From positions 182,966 to 246,965 of the forward strand of contig NZ_JSYZ01000019.1 of the NCBI RefSeq assembly GCF_001293465.1: a stretch of DNA of 64,000 nucleotides, read 5' to 3'. Every line of letters begins with the position of its first letter. Position 1 is the stretch's first letter. The notes below the pieces were generated by a model that was not told the DNA's origin, searched no databases, and worked only from the letters and a program-made list of their open reading frames with translations. The DNA comes from Pseudomonas asplenii. GTDB taxonomy: Bacteria; Pseudomonadota; Gammaproteobacteria; Pseudomonadales; Pseudomonadaceae. Below are positions 16,663 to 25,736 of the stretch, piece after piece. Both the position numbers and the translations under genes were made by a program.

Positions 16663-18384
16663 ATGCCGCAGCAATGGCCGGCCGCCGATATCGCCCGTAC
16701 GATCCTTGATGGCTTCGATAACTATCGCGAGCATTTTCGCCAGATCACCGATGGCGCCCGTGCCCGCTTCGAGGGTGCACGCTGGCAGGAGGCGCAGGCG
16801 GCATCGGCGGCGCGGATCAATCTTTACGAAGAGAAGGTCGCCGAGGTCAATGCCCGGTTGCGGGCCGGGTTCGAGGCCGAGTCGTTGCTCGATCTGGGCA
16901 TCTGGCCGCTGGTGAAAAGCGCCTATATCAGCCTGATCGATGTGCGCTTCGACGATGAACTGGCGGAAACCTGGTACAACTCGGCCTTCTGCAGCCTGTT
17001 CAGTCACGACCTGATCAGCGACGGCTGCATGTTCATCCACACCACCCGGCCGTCCCTGCGGCGCGCGCGGGCGGCGCAGACGCGGATCTATCGCCCGCAG
17101 GGCGAACTGTCGGGCATGCTCGAACGGATCTTCACCGACTATCGCTTCAGCGAGGATTACGCCGACCTGTCCGGCGACCTGCGGCGCCTCGAAGCGCAAC
17201 TGCGCGAAAGCCTGCCGGACTGGGTGTGCAAGGACCCGGAACTGAGCGTCGAGCTGTTTTCCTCGGTGCTCTATCGCAACAAGGGCGCCTACCTGGTGGG
17301 GCGCATCTACACTCACGACGAGCAGTGGCCGCTGGTGATCCCGTTCCTGCACCGCGAGGGCCGCGGGATCCGTATCGATGCCTTGATCACCGACGAGGCC
17401 GAGGTGTCGATCATCTTCTCCTTCACCCGTTCCTATTTCATGGTCGATGTGCCGGTGCCGGCGGAGTTCGTCGGTTTTCTCAAGCGCATCCTGCCGGGCA
17501 AGCACGTGGCCGAGCTGTACACCTCGATCGGTTTCTACAAGCACGGCAAGTCGGAGTTCTACCGGGCGCTGATCGACCACCTGGCCAACACCGACGACCG
17601 TTTCATCATGGCGCCCGGGGTGCGTGGCATGGTCATGAGCGTGTTCACCCTGCCGGGCTTCAACACGGTGTTCAAGATCATCAAGGACCGCTTCTCGCCC
17701 TCGAAGAACGTCGACCGGGCCACGGTGATCGAGAAGTACCGGCTGGTGAAGAGCGTCGACCGGGTCGGGCGCATGGCCGATACCCAGGAGTTCGCCGACT
17801 TCCGTTTCCCCCTGGGCAAGTTCGATCCGGCCTGCCTCGAGGAGTTGCTGGAGGTGGCGCCGTCCACCGTGCAGGTCGAGGGCGAGACGGTGCTGATCCG
17901 CCACTGCTGGACCGAGCGGCGCATGACCCCGCTGAACCTCTACCTCGACAACGCCAACGAAGCCCAGGTGCGCGAGGCGCTGGATGACTATGGCCTGGCG
18001 ATCAAGCAACTGGCGGCGGCGAACATCTTCCCCGGCGACATGCTGCTGAAGAACTTCGGGGTCACCCGCCATGGCCGGGTGGTGTTCTATGACTACGATG
18101 AAATCTGCTTCCTCACCGAAGCCAACTTTCGCCATATCCCGCCGCCGCGCACCCCGGAGGACGAAATGGCCTCCGAGCCCTGGTACTCCATCGGTCCGCT
18201 GGACGTATTCCCCGAGGAGTTCCCGCCCTTCCTGTTCGCCGATATCGGCCAGCGCCGGCTGTTCGCCCAGTTGCACGGCGAGCTGTACGACGCCGATTAC
18301 TGGAAGGGACTGCAGGAGGCGATTCTCGCCGGCAAGGTCATCGATGTGTTCCCGTATCGGCGGCGGGCATTGGACAACGAGTAG
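16663..18384 (+). CDS. aceK: Isocitrate dehydrogenase kinase/phosphatase
   Basis: AceK phosphorylates and dephosphorylates isocitrate dehydrogenase, sending carbon to the glyoxylate shunt on acetate or fatty acids. The 573-residue length matches the family. The ATP-binding segment APGVRGMVMSVFTLPGFNTV (about residues 312-331) with the following KIIKDRF lysine and the late VVFYDYDEICFLTEANFR are typical. ATG 16663 has AGAGG seven bases upstream; the TTG two codons earlier is less likely. In enterics aceK follows aceBA. Here it stands alone, 85 bp before hrpA. Confidence 0.95.
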   Translation: MPQQWPAADIARTILDGFDNYREHFRQITDGARARFEGARWQEAQAASAARINLYEEKVAEVNARLRAGFEAESLLDLGIWPLVKSAYISLIDVRFDDELAETWYNSAFCSLFSHDLISDGCMFIHTTRPSLRRARAAQTRIYRPQGELSGMLERIFTDYRFSEDYADLSGDLRRLEAQLRESLPDWVCKDPELSVELFSSVLYRNKGAYLVGRIYTHDEQWPLVIPFLHREGRGIRIDALITDEAEVSIIFSFTRSYFMVDVPVPAEFVGFLKRILPGKHVAELYTSIGFYKHGKSEFYRALIDHLANTDDRFIMAPGVRGMVMSVFTLPGFNTVFKIIKDRFSPSKNVDRATVIEKYRLVKSVDRVGRMADTQEFADFRFPLGKFDPACLEELLEVAPSTVQVEGETVLIRHCWTERRMTPLNLYLDNANEAQVREALDDYGLAIKQLAAANIFPGDMLLKNFGVTRHGRVVFYDYDEICFLTEANFRHIPPPRTPEDEMASEPWYSIGPLDVFPEEFPPFLFADIGQRRLFAQLHGELYDADYWKGLQEAILAGKVIDVFPYRRRALDNE

Positions 18385-18469
18385 GCTTGGCCAAGGCGGG
18401 CTCGCCACAGAGGGGGGCAAATCTGCGACAATCCGCCCCCTGCCTACATAGACGACCCTTGCCGAGCCG

Positions 18470-21400
18470 ATGACCGACGAATCGCCCACTATCGACCAAC
18501 TGCTGAAAAACCTCGACCTTGCCATGATCGCCGACCGCCACCGCCTGCGGCGGCAGTTGCTCGACCTGCGCAAGAAACCCGATGAAGCCAGGCTGGCTCA
18601 GTGGGTCGAGAGAATGCAGGCTTCCTGCGCCCTGGTCACGGCGCGGCGCCAGAGCGTGCCGACGATTCGCTACGACGACAGCCTGCCCATCGCCGCCAAG
18701 CGCGACGAGATCAAGGCGGCGCTGCTCAAGCACCAGGTACTGGTCATCGCCGGCGAGACCGGCTCGGGCAAGACCACCCAGTTGCCGAAGATCTGCCTGG
18801 AAATCGGCCGCGGCCAGCATGGCCTGATCGGTCATACCCAGCCGCGGCGTATCGCTGCGCGCAGCGTGGCGAGCCGGGTCGCCGAGGAACTGGCGACACC
18901 GCTGGGCAGCCTGGTCGGCTACCAGGTGCGGTTCGAGGACCAGAGCGATTCCAACACCCTGGTCAAGCTGATGACCGACGGTATCCTGCTGGCGGAAACC
19001 CAGAACGATCGCTACCTCGAACGCTACGACACGATCATCGTCGACGAAGCCCACGAGCGCAGCCTGAACATCGACTTCCTGCTCGGCTACCTCAAGACCC
19101 TGCTGCCGCGGCGCCCGGATCTCAAGGTGATCATCACCTCGGCGACCATCGACCTGGAGCGTTTTTCGAAGCACTTCAACGATGCACCGATCGTCGAGGT
19201 GTCGGGGCGCACCTTCCCGGTGGAGACCTGGTACCGGCCGATGACTTCCGAGCAGGACGAGGAAGGCAACCGGGTCGAGGACGACCTCACCGTCGATCAG
19301 GCGATCCTCGCCACCCTCGACGAGATCGCCGCCCATGAGCGCCATGAGCGCAAGAGCCCCGGCGACGTGCTGGTGTTTTTGCCCGGCGAACGCGAGATCC
19401 GCGATGCCGCCGAGATGCTGCGCAAGGCCCAGCTCAAGCACACCGAGATTCTTCCTTTATACGCGCGGCTGACACCGGCCGAGCAGCAGCGGATCTTCCA
19501 GTCCCACGCGGGGCGTCGGGTCGTGCTGGCGACCAACGTCGCGGAAACCTCGCTGACCGTACCGGGCATCCGCTACGTGATCGACAGCGGCACCGCGCGT
19601 ATCAGCCGCTACAGCTACCGCGCCAAGGTCCAGCGCCTGCCGGTCGAGGCGATCTCCCAGGCCAGCGCCAACCAGCGCAAGGGTCGTTGCGGGCGCGTCG
19701 AACCGGGGATCTGCGTGCGCCTGTACAGCGAAGAGGATTTCAACGGCCGGCCGGAGTTCACCGATCCGGAAATCCTGCGCACCAACCTGGCGGCGGTGAT
19801 CCTGCAGATGCTGCACCTGCGCCTGGGCGAGATCACCGCGTTCCCGTTCATCGAGCCGCCGGACGGCAAGGCCATCAGCGACGGCTTCAACCTGCTGCAG
19901 GAACTCTCGGCGGTTACCCGCGACAACCAGCTGACCCCGCTCGGCCGCCAGTTGGCGCGCCTGCCGGTGGACCCGCGCATGGGCCGCATGCTGCTGGAGG
20001 CAGCCAAACTCGGCAGCCTGCAGGAAGTGCTGATCGTCGCCAGCGCCATGTCGGTGCAGGACCCGCGCGAGCGCCCGCCCGAGCGCCAGCAGGCCGCCGA
20101 CCAGGCCCACGCGCAGTGGAAGGACGCCGATTCGGACTTCGCCGGGCTGATCAACGTCTGGCGCGGTTTCGAGGAGCAGCGCCAGGCCCTCGGGGCGAGT
20201 GCCTTGCGCAACTGGTGCCGGAAGAACTTCCTCAATTACCTGCGCATGCGCGAATGGCGTGACTCCCACCGACAGCTGGCGCTGATCTGCCGCGACCTGC
20301 AACTGGCGATCAACAAGGAACCGGCCGACTATCCCAAGCTGCACAAGGCGGTGCTGTCCGGCCTGTTGAGCCAGATCGGCCAGAAGACCGAGGAAGGCGA
20401 CTACCTCGGCGCGCGCCAGCGGCGCTTCTGGGTCCACCCGTCCTCGGGCCTGGGCCGCAAGCGGCCGCAGTGGCTGATGACCGCCGAACTGGTGGAAACC
20501 ACCAAGCTCTATGCGCGCATGGTCGCCAAGATCGAGCCGGACTGGATCGAGCCGCTGGCCGGGCACCTGATCAAGAAGAACCACTTCGAACCCCACTGGG
20601 AGAAGAAGCGCGGCCAGGTAGTGGCCTTCGAGCAGATCACCCTGTTCGGCCTGATCGTGGTCGGCCGGCGGCCGGTGCATTTCGGCCCGGTCGACCCGGT
20701 GGTTTCGCGCGAACTGTTCATCCGCGAGGCGCTGGTGCGCGGCGAAATCCAGTCCAGGGCCAAGTGTCTGGGCGCCAACACCCGCCTGCTCGAACAGCTC
20801 GATGAACTGGAGGCCAAGGCCCGTCGACGCGACATCCTCGCCGACGAGGAAACCCTGTTCGCCTTCTACGACGCGCGCCTGCCGGCGGAGATCCACCAGA
20901 CCGCGACCTTCGACAGCTGGTACCGTGTCCACAGCCAGAAGAATCCGCAACTGCTGATCATGCGCGAAGAAGACGTGCTGGCCCGCGAGGCCAGTGAAGT
21001 CACCGCCGCGCAGTACCCGGACACCCTGCATCTGGGCGATCTGACCCTGGCGCTGAGCTATCACTTCGAACCCAACCACCCCCGCGACGGTGTGACCCTG
21101 CGCGTGCCGGCGCCGCTGTTGCCGATGCTGCCCGCCGAGCGCCTGGAGTGGCTGGTGCCGGGCCTGATCGAGGCCAAGTGCATCGCCCTGGTACGCAACC
21201 TGCCCAAGGCCCTGCGCAAGAACTTCGTGCCGGTGCCGGACTTCGTCAAGGCGGCGCTGCAACGCATCGACTTCGCCGAGGGTTCGCTGCCCCAGGCGCT
21301 GGGGCGTGAGCTGCTGCGCATGACGGGCGCGCGGGTCAGCGACGAGGCCTGGGCCGAAGCGGCGCAGCAGGTGGAAAGCCACCTGAAGATGAACCTCGAA

Positions 21401-22381
21401 GTGGTCGACGCCCAGGGCAAGTTCCTCGGCGAAGGCCGTGACCTGGCGGAACTGACCGCGCGCTTCGCCCAGGCCAGCCAGGCGGCGCTGGCCGTGCCGC
21501 AAACCGCGAAAAGCCAGCAGCCGGTGGAAGCCAAGGGTTTCGCCGCTGTCGCCGAGACCACCCAGCAGAAGATCGCCGGCCTGTCGATGACGGTCTATCC
21601 GGCACTGGTGGAAGAGGCGGGTACGGTCAAGGAAGGGCGCTTCTCCACCCCGGCCGAAGCCGAGTTCCAGCATCGTCGGGCGTTGCAGCGGCTGTTGCTG
21701 CAGCAACTGGCCGAGTCGGCGAAGTTCCTGCGCGGCAAGCTGCCGGGCCTGACCGAGCTGGGCCTGCTGTATCGCGAGCTGGGTCGTGTCGAAGCGCTGG
21801 TGGAAGACATCCTGTTGGCCAGCCTCGACAGTTGCATCCTCGACGGTGAAGACCCGCTGCCCCGCGACGGTGCCGGCCTGGCGTCCCTGGCCGAGCGCAA
21901 GCGCGGCCACTGGACCGAGCATGCCGAGCGCCTGGCACGCCTGACCCTGGAGATCCTCAAGCTCTGGCACGGCCTGCAGAAGCGCTTCAAGGGCAAGATC
22001 GACCTGGCCCAGGCGGTGGCGCTCAACGATATCAAGCAGCAACTGAGCCACCTGGTCTACGCCGGGTTCGTCCGGGAAACGCCGGGGCTCTGGCTGAAGG
22101 AATTGCCGCGCTATCTCAAGGCGATCGAGTTGCGCCTGGAGAAGCTGCCGGCCCAGGTGCAGAAGGATCGGGTCTGGAGTACCGAGCTGGGCGGCCTGTG
22201 GAGCCAGTACCAGGCCCGCGCGGCCAAGCATGCCCAGGAAGGCAAGCGCGACCCGCAACTGGAACTATATCGCTGGTGGCTGGAGGAGTACCGGGTCTCG
22301 CTCTTCGCCCAGCAGTTGGGGACCCGGGCACCGATCTCGGACAAGCGCCTGAACAAGCAGTGGAGTCAAGTGGAAGCCTGA
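18470..22381 (+). CDS. hrpA: ATP-dependent RNA helicase HrpA (DEAH box)
   Basis: The 1303-residue protein is full length for HrpA. Motifs in order: Walker A GETGSGKTTQLPK (about 98-110), motif Ia TQPRRIAARS, DEAH box IIVDEAHERSLN, motif III TSATIDLERF, motif V TNVAETSLTVPGIRYVIDSG and motif VI NQRKGRCGRVEPG. HA2 and OB domains follow, then the long DUF3418 C-terminal region found in HrpA. It remodels RNA and has been linked to mRNA processing and ribosome rescue. The hairpin at 22393-22417 follows its stop. Confidence 0.95.
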   Translation: MTDESPTIDQLLKNLDLAMIADRHRLRRQLLDLRKKPDEARLAQWVERMQASCALVTARRQSVPTIRYDDSLPIAAKRDEIKAALLKHQVLVIAGETGSGKTTQLPKICLEIGRGQHGLIGHTQPRRIAARSVASRVAEELATPLGSLVGYQVRFEDQSDSNTLVKLMTDGILLAETQNDRYLERYDTIIVDEAHERSLNIDFLLGYLKTLLPRRPDLKVIITSATIDLERFSKHFNDAPIVEVSGRTFPVETWYRPMTSEQDEEGNRVEDDLTVDQAILATLDEIAAHERHERKSPGDVLVFLPGEREIRDAAEMLRKAQLKHTEILPLYARLTPAEQQRIFQSHAGRRVVLATNVAETSLTVPGIRYVIDSGTARISRYSYRAKVQRLPVEAISQASANQRKGRCGRVEPGICVRLYSEEDFNGRPEFTDPEILRTNLAAVILQMLHLRLGEITAFPFIEPPDGKAISDGFNLLQELSAVTRDNQLTPLGRQLARLPVDPRMGRMLLEAAKLGSLQEVLIVASAMSVQDPRERPPERQQAADQAHAQWKDADSDFAGLINVWRGFEEQRQALGASALRNWCRKNFLNYLRMREWRDSHRQLALICRDLQLAINKEPADYPKLHKAVLSGLLSQIGQKTEEGDYLGARQRRFWVHPSSGLGRKRPQWLMTAELVETTKLYARMVAKIEPDWIEPLAGHLIKKNHFEPHWEKKRGQVVAFEQITLFGLIVVGRRPVHFGPVDPVVSRELFIREALVRGEIQSRAKCLGANTRLLEQLDELEAKARRRDILADEETLFAFYDARLPAEIHQTATFDSWYRVHSQKNPQLLIMREEDVLAREASEVTAAQYPDTLHLGDLTLALSYHFEPNHPRDGVTLRVPAPLLPMLPAERLEWLVPGLIEAKCIALVRNLPKALRKNFVPVPDFVKAALQRIDFAEGSLPQALGRELLRMTGARVSDEAWAEAAQQVESHLKMNLEVVDAQGKFLGEGRDLAELTARFAQASQAALAVPQTAKSQQPVEAKGFAAVAETTQQKIAGLSMTVYPALVEEAGTVKEGRFSTPAEAEFQHRRALQRLLLQQLAESAKFLRGKLPGLTELGLLYRELGRVEALVEDILLASLDSCILDGEDPLPRDGAGLASLAERKRGHWTEHAERLARLTLEILKLWHGLQKRFKGKIDLAQAVALNDIKQQLSHLVYAGFVRETPGLWLKELPRYLKAIELRLEKLPAQVQKDRVWSTELGGLWSQYQARAAKHAQEGKRDPQLELYRWWLEEYRVSLFAQQLGTRAPISDKRLNKQWSQVEA

Positions 22382-22392
22382 CCATGGGTAAA

Positions 22393-22417
22393 GGCCCATT
22401 GATCTTCACAATGGGCC
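22393..22417. terminator. Hairpin after hrpA
   Basis: GGCCCATTG and CAATGGGCC form a perfect 9-bp stem with a 7-nt loop 12 bp after the hrpA stop. The U-run is missing, so termination is only probable. Confidence 0.45.
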
Positions 22418-22528
22418 AAACTCCCGTGTTTATGGCACACTTCGCGGATAAATGCCCGGTTCAGCGATTGAGCCGCAAGAAAACCACCCGGCGTCATCCC
22501 CGTTGTCAGGGGTTGGCCTTTTTACATG

Positions 22529-22546
22529 TTGGTACGACTGTACCAA
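22529..22546. promoter_or_regulatory. Operator-like perfect dyad upstream of the KAS III gene
   Basis: TTGGTAC-GACT-GTACCAA is an exact 7+4+7 inverted repeat, 36 bp before the ATG of the ketoacyl synthase gene. Its size and symmetry fit a dimeric TetR- or MarR-type repressor site. The regulator is unknown. Confidence 0.5.
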
Positions 22547-22581
22547 TGCCTTCTGCCTGAACAGAACATAGAGGAACGACC

Positions 22582-23703
22582 GTGCATAACGTCGTCATCA
22601 GCGGCACCGGCCTGTACACCCCGGCCAACAGCATTTCCAACGAAGAGCTGGTGCACTCTTTCAATACGTATGTACAACAGTTCAATGAAGAAAATGCGGC
22701 GGCCATCGAGCGCGGCGAGGTTCAGGCCTTGACCGAGTCCAGCGCCGCCTTCATCGAAAAGGCCTCGGGCATCAAGAGCCGCTTCGTCATGGACAAGGAC
22801 GGCATTCTCGATCCGCGGCGCATGAAGCCGCGCCTGCCCGAGCGCAGCAATGACGAGTGGTCGATCCTCTGCCAGATGTCCGTGGCCGCCGCCGAACAGG
22901 CCCTGCAACGGGCCGGCAGGACCGCCGCGGACATCGACGGGGTGATCGTCGCCTGCTCCAACCTGCAGCGCGCCTATCCGGCGATTGCCATCGAGGTCCA
23001 GGAAGCCCTCGGTATCCAGGGGTTCGGTTTCGACATGAACGTCGCCTGTTCCTCGGCGACCTTCGGCATCCAGAACGCCTGCAACAGCGTGCAACTGGGC
23101 CAGGCCCGGGCGATCCTGATGGTCAACCCGGAGATCTGCACCGGCCACCTGAACTTCCGCGACCGCGACAGCCACTTCATCTTCGGCGATGCGGCGACGG
23201 CGGTGATCATCGAACGGGCGGACCTGGCCACCTCGGCCCACCAGTTCGATATCGTCAGCACCAAGCTGCTGACCCAGTTCTCCAACAACATCCGCAACAA
23301 CTTCGGCTTCCTCAACCGCGCGGGAGAAGAGGGGATCGACGCCCGCGACAAGCTGTTCGTCCAGGAAGGGCGCAAGGTGTTCCGGGATGTCTGCCCGATG
23401 GTGGCGGAACTGATCAGCGAGCACTTGCAGGAGAACCAGCTGAATGTCGGCGACGTGAAGCGTTTCTGGCTGCACCAGGCCAACCTCAGCATGAACCATC
23501 TGATCGTCAAGAAACTGCTGGGTCGCGACGCCACCGCAGAGGAAGCCCCGGTGATCCTCGACACCTACGCCAACACCAGTTCGGCCGGTTCCGTGATCTC
23601 GTTCCACAAGAACCAGGACGATCTGGCGGCCGGTTCCCTGGCAGTGCTCAGTTCGTTCGGTGCCGGCTATTCGATCGGCAGCGTGATTCTGCGCAAGCGC
23701 TGA
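22582..23703 (+). CDS. Beta-ketoacyl-ACP synthase III-like enzyme
   Basis: The 373-residue thiolase-fold enzyme has the KAS III catalytic triad: Cys156 in NVACSSATFG, His298 in FWLHQANLSMN and Asn331 in TYANTSSAGS. It is longer than FabH (about 320), with an insertion around residues 25-60. As I recall, P. aeruginosa PA3286 is of this type and condenses octanoyl-CoA from beta-oxidation with malonyl-ACP, recycling fatty acids into synthesis. That role is inferred here. An operator-like dyad lies upstream and a strong terminator follows. Confidence 0.85.
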   Translation: MHNVVISGTGLYTPANSISNEELVHSFNTYVQQFNEENAAAIERGEVQALTESSAAFIEKASGIKSRFVMDKDGILDPRRMKPRLPERSNDEWSILCQMSVAAAEQALQRAGRTAADIDGVIVACSNLQRAYPAIAIEVQEALGIQGFGFDMNVACSSATFGIQNACNSVQLGQARAILMVNPEICTGHLNFRDRDSHFIFGDAATAVIIERADLATSAHQFDIVSTKLLTQFSNNIRNNFGFLNRAGEEGIDARDKLFVQEGRKVFRDVCPMVAELISEHLQENQLNVGDVKRFWLHQANLSMNHLIVKKLLGRDATAEEAPVILDTYANTSSAGSVISFHKNQDDLAAGSLAVLSSFGAGYSIGSVILRKR

Positions 23704-23761
23704 TCGAGCGGCGGCATGTGGAAAAAGACAGCGTCGCGATAGTCTCAAAAAGCCACTACTG

Positions 23762-23801
23762 AAAGCGCAAAGCCCCGTAAACCGGGACTTTGCGCTTTTT
23801 T
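23762..23801 (+). terminator. Rho-independent terminator
   Basis: AAAGCGCAAAG pairs with CTTTGCGCTTT, with an inner CCCG/CGGG and a TAAAC loop region, and a T-run follows. It lies 58 bp after the KAS III stop and probably ends that transcript. Confidence 0.9.
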
Positions 23802-23987
23802 CTGTCGGCTCGAAAAAGTTCCGCTGTCATAAAAGCTTTATATAAAGGCAACGGTCCTGAAATAACCCCACGCCAAGATTCCCTCCCAACAAAGCGGGTC
23901 AGTCCCCGGCAACAGCCGTGCCCCCGCACGATGACAGCGGACGTCGCAAAAAAGACCCGAAGCGTTTGAATCCAGAGGAGCGAAACA

Positions 23988-25355
23988 ATGAACAAGTGCA
24001 CCTTGGCCCTGGCAGTGGCCGTAGGGGTTTTGTCCCAACAAGCATTTGCCGAGAGCCAGGCTGACGCCAAAGGTTTCATCGAAGGTGCTACGTCGACCCT
24101 GGGTCTGCGTAACTACTACATCAACACCGACAACCGCAGCGGCAAGCCGGCCCAGAGCCTGGTGTCGGAATGGGGCCAGGGCTTCGACCTGCGTTTCAAC
24201 TCCGGCTACACCCAGGGCACCGTCGGTTTCGGTCTGGATGTGATCGCTCTGGAAGGTATTCGCCTGGATTCCGGTCGTGGCACCAACGGCGCCACCACCA
24301 CTTCCTACGGCACCACCATGTTCCCGGCCGAATCCACCGATGGCAAGAACGCCAAGGCCGTCAACGATTTCGGCAGCCTGGGCGTGACTGGCAAGGTGCG
24401 CGTTTCGCAGACCGAACTGAAAGTCGGTACCCTGATGCCGAACAACCCGGTCATCAAGTACAACGACGGTCGCCTGCTGCCGCAGACCTTCACCGGTGGC
24501 GAGCTGAAGTCGAACGAAATCAAGGACCTGACCCTGGTCGCTGGCCAGGTGGAAGCGGCCAAGGGCCGTAACTCCAGCAACGACGAAGGCCTGTCCCTCG
24601 CCGGTGCCAACAGCCCGACCTCGAGCGGCCGTCGCAGCAACAAGTTCTACTACGGTGGTGCCGACTACAAGATCACCAAGGACCTGACCGCTTCGTTCTA
24701 CCACGGCGAGCTGAAGGACTTCTACTCGCAGAACTTCCTGGGTCTGGTGCACAACTGGGCAATCGGCCCTGGCGTACTCAAGAGCGACCTGCGCTACTAC
24801 CGCAGCCGTGACAACGGTGCCAATGGTGATACCAGCGCCTACTTCACCACGGGCTACTACGATGACAAGCCAGCCAACAGCCGTACCAAGGGCAAGGTCG
24901 ACAACGACCTGTACAGCTACCTGGCCCTGTACTCGATCGAAGGTCATACCTTCGGTGCCGGCTACCAGTACACCAAGGGTGACAGCGACTTCCCTTGGCT
25001 GAACCAGGGTGACGGTTCGTCCAACAGCACCATCACCGACGCCCAGATCCAGAAGTTCGCCCGTGCCGGCGAGCGTACCTGGCAGGCTCGCTACGCCTAT
25101 GACTTCGCCAAGGTTGGCGTACCTGGCCTGACCGCCGGCGTGACCTACCTGCACGGCGACAACATCCAGAACGCCGCGGGTGACCAGAGCGAGTGGGAGC
25201 GTGACATCAGCCTGGCCTACGTGATCCCGCAAGGCACCTTCAAGAACCTGGGCTTTGCCTGGAAAAACGCCATGTGGCGTACCAACTCGGCCGTGGCTTC
25301 CAGCACCCAGGACGAAAACCGCCTGATCGTCAGCTACTCGATTCCACTGCTGTAA
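23988..25355 (+). CDS. OprD-family outer-membrane porin
   Basis: The 455-residue protein has a signal peptide ending SQQAFA (cut near residue 21) and a long alternating beta-strand pattern, closing with the strand RLIVSYSIPLL whose last residue is the hydrophobic end typical of porins. OprD porins admit amino acids or small carboxylates. FIEGATSTLGLRNYYINTD near the N-terminus and GFDLRFNSGYTQG are typical. The substrate is not readable. The 284 bp upstream hold only the KAS III terminator and A/T-rich promoter-like DNA. AGAGGAG precedes the start. Confidence 0.9.
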   Translation: MNKCTLALAVAVGVLSQQAFAESQADAKGFIEGATSTLGLRNYYINTDNRSGKPAQSLVSEWGQGFDLRFNSGYTQGTVGFGLDVIALEGIRLDSGRGTNGATTTSYGTTMFPAESTDGKNAKAVNDFGSLGVTGKVRVSQTELKVGTLMPNNPVIKYNDGRLLPQTFTGGELKSNEIKDLTLVAGQVEAAKGRNSSNDEGLSLAGANSPTSSGRRSNKFYYGGADYKITKDLTASFYHGELKDFYSQNFLGLVHNWAIGPGVLKSDLRYYRSRDNGANGDTSAYFTTGYYDDKPANSRTKGKVDNDLYSYLALYSIEGHTFGAGYQYTKGDSDFPWLNQGDGSSNSTITDAQIQKFARAGERTWQARYAYDFAKVGVPGLTAGVTYLHGDNIQNAAGDQSEWERDISLAYVIPQGTFKNLGFAWKNAMWRTNSAVASSTQDENRLIVSYSIPLL

Positions 25356-25385
25356 GCACTGTTGTGTAAGCTCTTTTTCACTTCA

Positions 25386-25422
25386 CGCCCTGCTCGGCAC
25401 ACTGCCGGCGGGGCGTTTTTTT
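25386..25422 (+). terminator. Rho-independent terminator of the porin gene
   Basis: CGCCC..CGGCA pairs with TGCCG..GGGCG, followed by seven T. It lies 30 bp after the porin stop. Confidence 0.85.
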
Positions 25423-25466
25423 GCCTTTTGCGCTGTCATTACGGACGTCTTCGCGGCGGTTCGGCG

Positions 25467-25553
25467 CCCCGACAAGCCCTGCTCCTACAGAGTCGCGTCT
25501 TGCACGAGTCCTGCACACGGCGCTGCCCTGTAGGAGCAGGGCTTACCCGCGAA
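25467..25553. repeat. Partly degenerate REP doublet
   Basis: A decayed copy (GACAAGCCCTGCTCCTACA) and an inverse copy (TGTAGGAGCAGGGCTTACCC, then GCGAA) with one changed base in the GGCTTGCC core. Confidence 0.8.
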
Positions 25554-25736
25554 GAGGCCCCCCACAATCGCTACAAGTCCCGTTAGCCCATCATCCGCAA
25601 ATCATCTCTGCAACGTCTGTCTGAACTCGTTGCACCATGGTGTTCCCACCCCCGTCCCCAGTCCAATGAAATAGTTTTTAATCTCCTCTCCCTGCGCGAT
25701 ACTGCCCCGGCGAATGCACCTGCCCTGGGGATATCG

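Larger units (their letters stand above)
25356..25736. other. 381-bp intergenic region after the porin gene
   Basis: It contains the porin terminator at 25386-25422, two REP copies at 25467-25553, and about 180 bp with no visible gene before the next start. Confidence 0.7.

Noticed and set aside
16570..18573. 667-codon open frame on the - strand
   Set aside because: Antisense to aceK and overlaps both flanks; no family resemblance.
19457..22258. 933-codon open frame on the - strand
   Set aside because: Antisense to hrpA throughout; no recognisable motif and a Gln/Arg/Leu-rich composition typical of shadow frames.
22425..22450. Sigma-54 promoter (TGGCAC..GC) before the KAS III gene
   Set aside because: The spacing between the GG and GC elements is two bases too short.
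23825..23840. PHO box before the porin gene
   Set aside because: A single CTGTCAT occurs but the next 11-bp step does not match, so no box can be claimed.
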